Shown here one piece after another: positions 1 to 7,993 of a DNA stretch of 64,000 bases. The position numbers and the translations under genes were made by a program. This DNA is from Thalassotalea euphylliae (GTDB lineage: Bacteria > Pseudomonadota > Gammaproteobacteria > Enterobacterales > Alteromonadaceae), in assembly GCF_003390375.1 (NCBI RefSeq), contig NZ_QUOT01000001.1:3286001-3350000 (forward strand), given 5' to 3'. How positions within the stretch are numbered: position 1 is the stretch's first letter; each line of letters opens with the position of its first letter. Under the pieces are notes generated by a model. The model searched no databases. It was not told where the DNA came from and saw nothing but the letters and a program-made list of their open reading frames with translations.

Positions 1-2577
1 TATTTTGTTTTAGAAATTGCTGCTAATGGTCGACTAAAGTTCAGTTTTGAAGACTCCAGAGATAGAGATTTTTCATTTCAGGAGTCAAGCTCAAGCTCTC
101 GGACAGCAGATACTTGGTATTATGTGACAGCGACCTGGAACTACCCTGATGACAGATTTGAGCTCTACGTTGATGGTAACTTGCGTGCGGGTTTAAACTT
201 TAATACCAATGGTCAAATGAGTGACCTTAATCAAATTGTCTTCGGTGACAATGCGTCGAATTATGCGCGTGGCGATGCAAGTAATTTCCCATCAACGCGG
301 TCTTCGCAAGGCCGTTTTGACGAAGTAAAAATATACAACAAAGTGCTTACTCAAGCAGAAATTCAAGCGGATATGTTGGTGGGTACCGATTGCGTGGATG
401 ACAAGCGTGTTTTCCAAATTCGTCATGACGGATTGGGGCTAACCTGTGAACCAGAGGCGATTCAAATTGTTGCCTGTACCAACGGCGATTGCACCAACAT
501 CGATAGCGCTATCACCACAGATGTCACTTTAGCAATTAACGGTGGCCTAACCCGCACGATATCGCTTACTAATGGTCAAAGCCCTGCCTTAAATAATGCT
601 AATCGCGCCGAGATAAATTACAACCAAGCAGGCAATGCAACGCTCAGTTTAAATTTAGGCGCAGACAATACCTTTGAGTGCGGTGATTTAGGTGGTAACA
701 CCCAAAGCTGTGATATCGCTTTTGCAACGGCAGGGTTTGTTTTTGATGGGGTTAAAAATGGCACCGCAGGGTTACCAATACAAAATGTGACGATAGAAGC
801 AAAGCAAGACAATGGTAGTGGCCAGTGTCAAACCTTGTTCGCTAATCAAAATAGAAATGTTGACTTAGCGTTGAGATACCTTACCTCGAACAATCAGGGA
901 AGCAACCCATACACTATTGGCGGCAAGGTTATACCTGATATCAGCAGTGGCTATGAAGATGTAAACCTTAGCTTTGACGCAAATGGCAAAGCAACATTAC
1001 CTAGTAATATTCATAACGATGCTGGCCAAGTGCAACTAGCTGCAAGGTATATACAGCCAGCCAATTTGCCTACGCAACCGGGCTTTACTTTATTGGGCAA
1101 CTCTGGAGCCTTTTGGGTTAAACCACATTACATTAACATCTTGGTCGAGAAAAACGATGGTAGTGCCTTAGATGGTATCACTGCCGATTCACTAATCACG
1201 CATGCTGCGAGCGCGCCATTTAACGTTACGTTTGAGGCTGTCAATTACAGCGGTTCGACGACCATTAATTATCAACCGAGTAATTTACGAATTAACTTAC
1301 AGAGAACAGGCCCAACTGATGCTGCCGCGATAGAAGGTATTTTGAATCTGCCTGCTTTGGCCGACATAACTTCTGGAACGCCAGCTAATGTCACTAATCC
1401 TCTTGCTCAACCGTTGTTTGCAGCAGGAAAATACGAAACAACAGGGGCAAAGTACAGCGAAGTCGGTTTAGTAACACTTGATGTTTCTGATACCAACTTT
1501 GGCGATCAAACCCCTGCACTTATTGTTGATGGTGGGTTGTGGAATGCGAACAGCCTCAGCGAAACAACTGCCATAGATATTGGTCGTTTTATTCCTGCCT
1601 ATTTTATTCAAACCGTGAAAGTAGATGCTAATGCCATGCCTGCAATTGACAATCACGGAACCTTGACGTCAGTAGAGCCACAAGTGAACTGGGTGTATTC
1701 AGGTCAAGAAGATACCAGTGGAGACGGTAGTATTAGATATCAGCAGCAGCCTAAAATTACTATTACCGCCTACAACAGTGATGACGAAGTGACGCAAAAT
1801 TATATCGGCGACTTTATGCGCTTATCGCAGTCAAAAATTACCATTGAGTTACCAACTGAAGATAGTAAAAATGGTAAACTAAGTAATACTAAATTGGCGA
1901 TATCAAAGGCAGAGATTATTACGAATAATCAGCTATTTGCTCGAATTGAAAAGGGTGAAGTTGATTATGAACTCAGTACAATGGATAACTTTGCGTATGC
2001 TCACGAAGAGAATGCTGAAATCCCGCCATTTGAGCCAGAATTTACTATGACTGTAACCCGAATTGAAGATGATGATGGCGTTACGGCGAATAGTAGGCAA
2101 AGCATCACACCAAAGCCGTTTGTGAATAGCTCAAACGAAACATTCAACGTTAGGTTTGGCCGTTTGGTTATTGATAATAGCTTTGGGCCTGAAACAAGCA
2201 ATCTAAGACAGAATATTTACGTTGAATTTCTTAACGATAGTAATGTCTACCAATTGAATACTGATGATAGTTTCACAGTGCTAGAACTTACTGACTTGTC
2301 GCTTTCTAATATTGATATACCAAGCTTGCCCAGCCCTGCGACTGGTGTTGAGTCATTATCAACGCTCACATTGAGTGGCGGTGAGTTTACCGATTTTTCA
2401 GTTCTTGCCCCTGGCGTAAATAATCAGGGACAAACTAATGTAAATTATCAAAGTCCAACTTGGCTTCAATTTGACTGGGATGGTGATGGTAATCACGACG
2501 ACAACGCCTCAGCGATTGCAACTTTTGGCCGCTATCGTGGTAACGATCGCATAATCTACTGGCGAGAAGTTAATTAA
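1..2577 (+). CDS. mshQ: MSHA biogenesis protein MshQ, 3' part (5' end outside window)
   Basis: The reading frame is open from base 1, so the gene starts before the window and 858 codons are visible. The GTG at 124 is an internal valine in a WYYV stretch, not a start. The first ~90 residues look like the end of a LamG/concanavalin-like domain (FELYVDGNL, FDEVKIYNKVLT). The rest is the long beta-rich DUF6701 region, ending in the family's typical tail with FDWDGDGNHDD and ATFGRYRGNDRIIYWRE. MshQ is the large surface protein at the end of the mannose-sensitive haemagglutinin type IV pilus locus; its exact role is not settled. Its place just before mreB matches MSHA loci of Alteromonadales and Vibrio. 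The TAA stop touches the terminal repeat of a mobile element. Confidence 0.88.
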   Translation, partial: YFVLEIAANGRLKFSFEDSRDRDFSFQESSSSSRTADTWYYVTATWNYPDDRFELYVDGNLRAGLNFNTNGQMSDLNQIVFGDNASNYARGDASNFPSTRSSQGRFDEVKIYNKVLTQAEIQADMLVGTDCVDDKRVFQIRHDGLGLTCEPEAIQIVACTNGDCTNIDSAITTDVTLAINGGLTRTISLTNGQSPALNNANRAEINYNQAGNATLSLNLGADNTFECGDLGGNTQSCDIAFATAGFVFDGVKNGTAGLPIQNVTIEAKQDNGSGQCQTLFANQNRNVDLALRYLTSNNQGSNPYTIGGKVIPDISSGYEDVNLSFDANGKATLPSNIHNDAGQVQLAARYIQPANLPTQPGFTLLGNSGAFWVKPHYINILVEKNDGSALDGITADSLITHAASAPFNVTFEAVNYSGSTTINYQPSNLRINLQRTGPTDAAAIEGILNLPALADITSGTPANVTNPLAQPLFAAGKYETTGAKYSEVGLVTLDVSDTNFGDQTPALIVDGGLWNANSLSETTAIDIGRFIPAYFIQTVKVDANAMPAIDNHGTLTSVEPQVNWVYSGQEDTSGDGSIRYQQQPKITITAYNSDDEVTQNYIGDFMRLSQSKITIELPTEDSKNGKLSNTKLAISKAEIITNNQLFARIEKGEVDYELSTMDNFAYAHEENAEIPPFEPEFTMTVTRIEDDDGVTANSRQSITPKPFVNSSNETFNVRFGRLVIDNSFGPETSNLRQNIYVEFLNDSNVYQLNTDDSFTVLELTDLSLSNIDIPSLPSPATGVESLSTLTLSGGEFTDFSVLAPGVNNQGQTNVNYQSPTWLQFDWDGDGNHDDNASAIATFGRYRGNDRIIYWREVN

Positions 2578-2774
2578 CCTCAGCTCTGGATACCTAATGC
2601 GCTTCTAGCGGCTATTTTTACTGCTACCAGCGTTAAATTAACTTGCAATAGACTAGCTATTGACGCGCAAATTTGCCTTGATATCAGCAAAAATCTCTCG
2701 CTAGAAGACAACGATTAACATAAGCATTTGAAATGATTTGTTATTCACTATTTCTTATGCAAACCTGAGGTTAA
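2574..2774. mobile_element. MITE-like element, family 1, copy 1 (201 bp)
   Basis: This 201-bp non-coding block has near-perfect terminal inverted repeats: TTAACCTCAGCTCTGGATA at the left, and at the right the complement of TTAACCTCAGGTTTGCATA. A copy of the same length and orientation lies at 59489-59689; by eye the two differ at about 15 positions with no gaps. Flanking TAATTA on both sides may be a target duplication. No transposase is encoded, so it would need an enzyme supplied elsewhere. Its left end overlaps the mshQ stop codon. Confidence 0.82.
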
Positions 2775-3060
2775 TTAGCAAGTACTAACTATGCGTTGGT
2801 GAGGATAATTAGCTGCCCCTTTTTGTTTGTGGCAGCTGATTGAGCTGGTAGATTTTTGTCAATCGTATTTTTATGTGCTGTTTTTTTAACCGCTTGATCT
2901 CCAATATGAAAAAAACTTGCCATTCAGCGTGATTTTTTGCGAATCAGTGCACACATCAGATAAATACTGGGTTATGATAGCTCGATCAAAAAATCAGAAA
3001 TGATAAGCACATTCACGTTGCTGCGGCCAATCAGTAACAGTTATAGGGTATTGCGTTCAT
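2775..3060. other. Intergenic region upstream of mreB
   Basis: About 290 bases without a gene. An inverted repeat AGCTGCC/GGCAGCT sits at 2811-2817 and 2831-2837 with a T-rich loop but no T-run after it, so it is not a clear terminator. A possible -10 hexamer TATGAT is at 2973-2978, with only a weak -35 match upstream. The mreB promoter is presumably here but cannot be fixed by eye. Confidence 0.4.
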
Positions 3061-4104
3061 ATGTTTAAGAAATTGCGCGGAATGTTTTCTAACGATTTAT
3101 CAATCGATTTAGGAACAGCGAACACATTAATTTATGTAAAAGATCAAGGGATTGTACTTAATGAACCGTCAGTAGTGGCGATTCGACAAGACCGTGCAGG
3201 TGGCTCTAAAAGTGTTGCTGCCGTAGGTTTAGCAGCCAAGCAAATGCTAGGCCGTACACCCGGTAATATTGAAGCAATTCGCCCAATGAAAGATGGCGTT
3301 ATCGCCAACTTCTTCGTCACTGAGAAAATGCTGCAGCACTTTATTAAACAAGTGCACAGCAATAACTTTTTACGCCCAAGCCCACGTGTTTTAATTTGTG
3401 TACCATGTGGTTCTACCCAAGTAGAACGCCGCGCTATTCGTGAATCTGCACTGGGTGCTGGTTCACGTGAAGTTTACTTAATTGATGAGCCGATGGCTGC
3501 CGCAATTGGTGCTGGCTTACCAGTGTCTGAAGCGACTGGCTCTATGGTTGTTGATATTGGTGGTGGTACCACTGAAGTTGGTATTATCTCGTTAAATGGT
3601 GTGGTTTACTCATCTTCTGTTCGCATTGGTGGTGACAAGTTTGATGAAGCCATTATCAACTATGTACGTCGCAACTTCGGCAGCTTAATTGGCGAAGCAA
3701 CGGCAGAACGCATCAAGCACGAAATTGGTTCAGCGTACCCAGGCGAAGAACTGATTGAAATTGAAGTACGTGGTCGTAACTTAGCTGAAGGTGTACCGCG
3801 CAGCTTCACACTTAATAGCAATGAAATTCTTGAAGCACTACAAGAGCCATTAACGGGCATTGTCAGTGCAATTATGGTCGCGCTAGAGCAATCACCACCA
3901 GAATTGGCGTCAGATATTTCTGAACGCGGTATGGTGCTTACTGGCGGTGGTGCATTACTGAAAGACTTAGATCGTTTGTTAATGGAAGAAACGGGCATTC
4001 CAGTAGTGGTTGCTGAAGATCCATTAACTTGTGTGGCACGTGGTGGCGGTAAAGCGATTGAAATGATCGATATGCACGGCGGCGACCTCTTTTCGTATGA
4101 ATAG
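3061..4104 (+). CDS. mreB: Rod shape-determining protein MreB
   Basis: Bacterial actin homologue that polymerises under the inner membrane and directs the elongation machinery (MreC, MreD, RodZ, PBP2, RodA). The 347-residue length is normal. The ATPase signatures are visible: phosphate-1 loop DLGTAN at residues 16-21, phosphate-2 VVDIGGGTTEV near 163-173, and the adenosine motif VLTGGGALL near 287-295. The N-terminus MFKKLRGMFSNDLSIDLG is typical of gammaproteobacterial MreB with its amphipathic membrane-binding helix. It leads the mreB-mreC-mreD-maf-rng cluster. A terminator-like hairpin follows, so part of the transcription may stop before mreC. Confidence 0.98.
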   Translation: MFKKLRGMFSNDLSIDLGTANTLIYVKDQGIVLNEPSVVAIRQDRAGGSKSVAAVGLAAKQMLGRTPGNIEAIRPMKDGVIANFFVTEKMLQHFIKQVHSNNFLRPSPRVLICVPCGSTQVERRAIRESALGAGSREVYLIDEPMAAAIGAGLPVSEATGSMVVDIGGGTTEVGIISLNGVVYSSSVRIGGDKFDEAIINYVRRNFGSLIGEATAERIKHEIGSAYPGEELIEIEVRGRNLAEGVPRSFTLNSNEILEALQEPLTGIVSAIMVALEQSPPELASDISERGMVLTGGGALLKDLDRLLMEETGIPVVVAEDPLTCVARGGGKAIEMIDMHGGDLFSYE

Positions 4105-4158
4105 CTTTCGTATGAGTAACGCTTATACAAATAGTTTTCTTAGCAAAAACTGACAGAG

Positions 4159-4181
4159 TGCCAGCGCCGCTGGCATTTTTT
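4159..4181 (+). terminator. Intrinsic terminator between mreB and mreC
   Basis: A 7-bp stem TGCCAGC/GCTGGCA with a 3-base loop is followed by six T. It lies inside the mre cluster, so it may act as a partial terminator that makes MreB more abundant than MreC and MreD. Confidence 0.85.
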
Positions 4182-4206
4182 CCTTTAATCTGCACTTGGG
4201 TTAGTC

Positions 4207-5157
4207 ATGAATCCAATCTTTAAACATGGCCCTTCTCTTCAGCACCGTCTTGCACTGGTCATGATCGTGTCTGCCTTGTTAATTTTCTTTGATCACAAAA
4301 TGCAAAGCTTTGATAGCGCACGTGGCTATTTACAGTCGGTGGTGAGCCCATTGCAGTATATGGCGAATACGCCAAAAGAGTTGATGACATGGACAGCGGA
4401 AAACTTAGTCACTCGTCAGCAACTGATTGAAGAAAATGAAGCGCTAAAAGTTAACGAGTTAAACTTTCAGCAGCAACTGATGGAGTTGGTCATCGTGAAG
4501 CAAGAAAATGAACGATTACGCTCGCTGCTTGCATCGCCCTTGCGCACTGAAACTAAAAAAATGGTTGCCGAAATACTGTCAGTAGATAGCGACCCCTACT
4601 CGCATCAAATTGTGATTAACCGCGGTGCTAACGATGGTGTTTATGAAGGCCAACCAGTGCTCGACGAACAAGGCATTGTTGGTCAGATACTACACGTTGG
4701 TACTACCACTAGCCGAGTGATTTTAATTACCGACTTAACTCATGCTGTGCCTGTGCGCGTTAGCCGCAACGGTACGCGTATTATCGCCAATGGCTCGGGG
4801 CAAATAGATCGTTTATCGCATGCTCATGTACCCCATAGTGCCGACGTTCAAACCGGCGATTTGTTAGTAACGTCTGGTTTGGGTGGCAAATACCCTGAAG
4901 GTTACCCTGTATCGAATGTGATCATGGTGCGCAAAGATGAGTCTCGCCCATTCGCTCAGGTTTACAGTAAGCCTGTCGCACAAATTGATAAATTGCGATA
5001 TTTGCTGCTGTTGTGGCCTGAGCAACCAGCCAGTATTTTTGCGCCTAAGCAGCTAAGTAAGCAGTCAAACAATCAACCGTCAAATAGCCAGTCGAGCATG
5101 CAACCAACAGGCTCAACAAATAATCGTGCACAGGAGGCAGCCAATGCTAGCCAATAA
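4207..5157 (+). CDS. mreC: Rod shape-determining protein MreC
   Basis: Bitopic inner-membrane protein whose periplasmic part links MreB to the cell-wall elongation enzymes. The 316 residues comprise a short cytoplasmic start, one transmembrane helix at about 15-28 (LALVMIVSALLIFF), a coiled-coil near 70-105 (rich in E, L and Q) and a beta-rich periplasmic core with the conserved NRGANDGVYEGQPV stretch. The C-terminal ~35 residues are a low-complexity N/Q/S tail, probably disordered. The last 14 bases overlap mreD, which indicates translational coupling. Confidence 0.97.
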   Translation: MNPIFKHGPSLQHRLALVMIVSALLIFFDHKMQSFDSARGYLQSVVSPLQYMANTPKELMTWTAENLVTRQQLIEENEALKVNELNFQQQLMELVIVKQENERLRSLLASPLRTETKKMVAEILSVDSDPYSHQIVINRGANDGVYEGQPVLDEQGIVGQILHVGTTTSRVILITDLTHAVPVRVSRNGTRIIANGSGQIDRLSHAHVPHSADVQTGDLLVTSGLGGKYPEGYPVSNVIMVRKDESRPFAQVYSKPVAQIDKLRYLLLLWPEQPASIFAPKQLSKQSNNQPSNSQSSMQPTGSTNNRAQEAANASQ

Positions 5158-5623
5158 CGGCATTATTATTGTACTGAGTTTGCTACTGGCATTAATTGCC
5201 AGCATAGTGCCGATGCCGCATAGTGTCGATGCGTTTCGCCCAGATTGGGTGCTGGTTGTACTTATTTACTGGAGTTTAGCGCTGCCAAATCGCGTGAGCG
5301 TTTTTACCGCTTGGGTGATGGGCTTTCTATTAGATGTATTGCTTGGGTCTACACTTGGCGTACATGCAGGCGCTATGGCCTTGTCTGTTTACATTGCCGC
5401 GGTTAACTTTCAAAAGATACGTAACTTTTCATTATGGCAGCAAGCACTAATCGTTGGTGTGTTAGCTGCGCTTTACCACTTGCTCGTATTCTGGATGCAG
5501 CGAGTGTTAACCGATGTGGTGTTCTTACCAAGCTATTTATATCCAGTGATGAGCTCGGTTATTTTATGGCCTTGGGCTTTCTTACTGCTGCGTAAAGTAC
5601 GTCGCCATTTTAAAATTTCTTAG
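5144..5623 (+). CDS. mreD: Rod shape-determining protein MreD
   Basis: Small integral inner-membrane partner of MreC in the rod-shape complex. I chose ATG 5144, which lies 7-8 bases after a strong AGGAGG, rather than the in-frame GTG at 5126. That gives 159 residues, normal for the family, starting MLANNGIIIV. About five hydrophobic helices fill the protein. It overlaps the end of mreC by 14 bases and ends a few bases before maf. Confidence 0.95.
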   Translation: MLANNGIIIVLSLLLALIASIVPMPHSVDAFRPDWVLVVLIYWSLALPNRVSVFTAWVMGFLLDVLLGSTLGVHAGAMALSVYIAAVNFQKIRNFSLWQQALIVGVLAALYHLLVFWMQRVLTDVVFLPSYLYPVMSSVILWPWAFLLLRKVRRHFKIS

Positions 5624-5632
5624 CGAGTGAAC

Positions 5633-6238
5633 ATGACTCAACCGGAACTTATTCTTGCCTCACAATCACCACGTCGTAAGGCGCTGTTAAGTCAGTTGGG
5701 CTACCAATTTAGCTGCCTACCTGCCGATATCGACGAATCTGTATTAGCCGATGAAAGTGCTAGTGATTATGTGCACCGTTTAGCTATTGCGAAAGCGCAA
5801 ACCGCATTTGCTGCCGCCCAAGAAAAACAACTTAGCCAAGGCGAATTAGTTGTCTTAGGCAGTGATACTAATGTGGTATTCGATAATCATATTTTAGGAA
5901 AGCCGGAGAGCTTTGAGGATTTTGTCAGTGTGATGACCATGCTCTCTGGAGAGCGGCATCAAGTACTAACGTCAATTGCTGCGTTGAGTGAATCCGAGGT
6001 GCAAGCACAAGTTATTGTTACCGATGTGTGGTTTAAACAGCTATCCTCAAAAGAGATCAGCGATTATTGGCAAACGGGTGAACCACAAGATAAAGCGGGT
6101 GGCTATGGCATCCAAGGTATTGGCGGGCAGTTTGTCAGTAAGCTTGATGGCAGCTTTTTTGCCGTGGTTGGTTTACCGCTTTATGAAACGTCATTATTGC
6201 TCAATAAGTTTGGCGTTACTGGGCATGTGTCGCCATAG
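5633..6238 (+). CDS. maf: Maf family nucleoside triphosphate pyrophosphatase (YhdE type)
   Basis: Maf proteins hydrolyse non-canonical or modified nucleoside triphosphates to monophosphate and pyrophosphate; the YhdE branch prefers dTTP and UTP. The N-terminal signature ELILASQSPRRKALL (residues 4-18) is the family phosphate-binding motif, and the conserved DKAGGYGIQG segment is present near residue 150. From ATG 5633 the protein has 201 residues; a GTG two codons upstream is also possible. The position directly after mreD is conserved in gammaproteobacteria, where the gene is often called yhdE. Confidence 0.94.
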   Translation: MTQPELILASQSPRRKALLSQLGYQFSCLPADIDESVLADESASDYVHRLAIAKAQTAFAAAQEKQLSQGELVVLGSDTNVVFDNHILGKPESFEDFVSVMTMLSGERHQVLTSIAALSESEVQAQVIVTDVWFKQLSSKEISDYWQTGEPQDKAGGYGIQGIGGQFVSKLDGSFFAVVGLPLYETSLLLNKFGVTGHVSP

Positions 6239-6374
6239 TGGGTTAGTGGAGCGGCTTTTAGCTGGCAAGTGGATTAGAAGTATTAACCAATAGACTATTG
6301 TTAGTAACCGTTGAGCGTTGTCTTTTTAAAACAAGGGTTAGCTAAAGGATTGGTATAAAAGAGAGGAGTGGTAC

Positions 6375-7841
6375 ATGAGTGGTGAGTTACTGGTTAATAT
6401 TACCCCAAGCGAAACACGCGTTGCATTAATTGAAAACGGTGTGCTGCAGGAGCTACACGTTGAGCGTGAGGCCAAGCGTGGCTTGGTGGGGAATATTTAT
6501 CTAGGTAAAATTATTCGTGTCTTACCCGGCATGCAAGCGGCATTTGTTGATATTAATTTAGACAAAGCTGCGTTTTTACATGCTTCTGATATTCACTCTA
6601 AGCTCATGCTTAATGACGATGGCAAAGAGCCTGAACAAGTGCCTGATATCCGCACACTTGTTCACGAAGGCCAGTACCTGATGGTACAGGTCGTCAAAGA
6701 CCCGCTAGGCACCAAAGGCGCTCGCCTAACCACAGATATTACTATTGCTTCTCGTTACCTAGTGTTAATGCCAAATGCTAGCCACGCTGGTATATCGCAA
6801 CGCATTGAAGACGTTAGCGAACGCAATCGCTTAAAAGATATTGTGGTACCTTATTGTGATGATAAGCACGGCTTTATTGTCCGTACTGCCGCAGAAGGTG
6901 CCGGTGAGCTAGAGCTTAAGCATGACGCAGAATTTTTACGTCGCGTTTGGGCGAAAGTCAGTGAACGAAAACAGCGCAAGCAAATTAATGCGCCTATTTA
7001 TCAAGACTTGTCGTTGGCATTTCGCGTGCTGCGTGACTTTTTTGGCACTGAGCTTGAACGCATTCGCATTGACTCAAAGCTCACTTATGATCAGTTAATG
7101 GAGTTCACCCAAGAATTTGTGCCTAACTTAGCGCACGTGCTTGAGTACTACCCAGGTGAGCGACCGATATTCGATTTGTTCGATGTTGAAGCCGAAATCC
7201 AAAGGGCGCTAGAGCGTAAAATCATGCTCAAATCTGGTGGCTATTTGATTATTGATCAAACCGAGGCAATGACCACGATAGATATCAACACTGGGGCTTA
7301 TGTTGGGCATCGCAATCTTGAAGAAACCATTTTCAGTACCAATGTGGAAGCCACGCAAGCGATTGCGCGCCAGCTAAGGTTGCGCAATTTAGGTGGCATT
7401 ATCATTATCGATTTTATCGATATGGTAAGTGAAGATCATCGACGCCGTGTTTTACATAGTCTTGAAATGGCCATGGCAAAAGACAAAGTGAAATTTAGCA
7501 TTCACGGCTTTTCGTCACTCGGTTTAGTAGAAATGACACGCAAGCGCACACGAGAAAGTTTAGAGCATATTTTGTGTGGTGAATGCCCCTCTTGCCAAGG
7601 GAAAGGAACGTTAAAGACGGTTGAGACGGTCTGTTTTGAAATACTACGTGAAATTGTTCGTGTTAATCGTGCTTATGATGCAGATCAGTTTATTGTTTAT
7701 GCATCCACTGCGGTAAGTGAGTCTTTACTTAATGACGAGTACCACAATCTAGCAGAGCTTGAAGTCTTTATCGGCAAGCTAATTAAGGTTCAAACAGAAC
7801 CTATGTACAATCAAGAACAGTTTGACGTAGTCATGGTCTAA
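6375..7841 (+). CDS. rng: Ribonuclease G
   Basis: Endoribonuclease of the RNase E/G family that matures the 5' end of 16S rRNA and takes part in mRNA decay. The 488-residue length fits RNase G and lacks the long degradosome tail of RNase E. Visible parts are an S1 RNA-binding domain at about 35-125 (RGLVGNIYLGKIIRVLPGMQAAFVDI), the catalytic DNase I-like domain with GGYLIIDQTEAMTTIDINTG and IIIIDFIDM, and the zinc-link CGECPSCQGKGT. A purine-rich GAGAGGAG precedes the ATG. The location after maf matches E. coli, where it is also called cafA. Confidence 0.97.
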   Translation: MSGELLVNITPSETRVALIENGVLQELHVEREAKRGLVGNIYLGKIIRVLPGMQAAFVDINLDKAAFLHASDIHSKLMLNDDGKEPEQVPDIRTLVHEGQYLMVQVVKDPLGTKGARLTTDITIASRYLVLMPNASHAGISQRIEDVSERNRLKDIVVPYCDDKHGFIVRTAAEGAGELELKHDAEFLRRVWAKVSERKQRKQINAPIYQDLSLAFRVLRDFFGTELERIRIDSKLTYDQLMEFTQEFVPNLAHVLEYYPGERPIFDLFDVEAEIQRALERKIMLKSGGYLIIDQTEAMTTIDINTGAYVGHRNLEETIFSTNVEATQAIARQLRLRNLGGIIIIDFIDMVSEDHRRRVLHSLEMAMAKDKVKFSIHGFSSLGLVEMTRKRTRESLEHILCGECPSCQGKGTLKTVETVCFEILREIVRVNRAYDADQFIVYASTAVSESLLNDEYHNLAELEVFIGKLIKVQTEPMYNQEQFDVVMV

Positions 7842-7993
7842 AGCCTAAAGCTGGCGTGCGGCTAAAACTCGCTTACAAAGTAACGCTTGGCAAATGCCAA
7901 CTGGTATGAAAGCCTCAATAGCAATAACAGGCTTAAACTATAGGCCTAAAAACTGGCAAAATAATTGGCGTTAAAAACTAGGTAGTAACAAAT

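Noticed and set aside
3660..4130. Long minus-strand open frame opposite mreB
   Set aside because: It is antisense to a certain gene, has low-complexity Ser/Pro/Arg composition and no ribosome site; a shadow frame. The same holds for frames opposite the pump, metH, prfC and rng.
5988..6293. Plus-strand frame overlapping the end of maf
   Set aside because: Out of frame within maf, with unnatural composition and no start signal.
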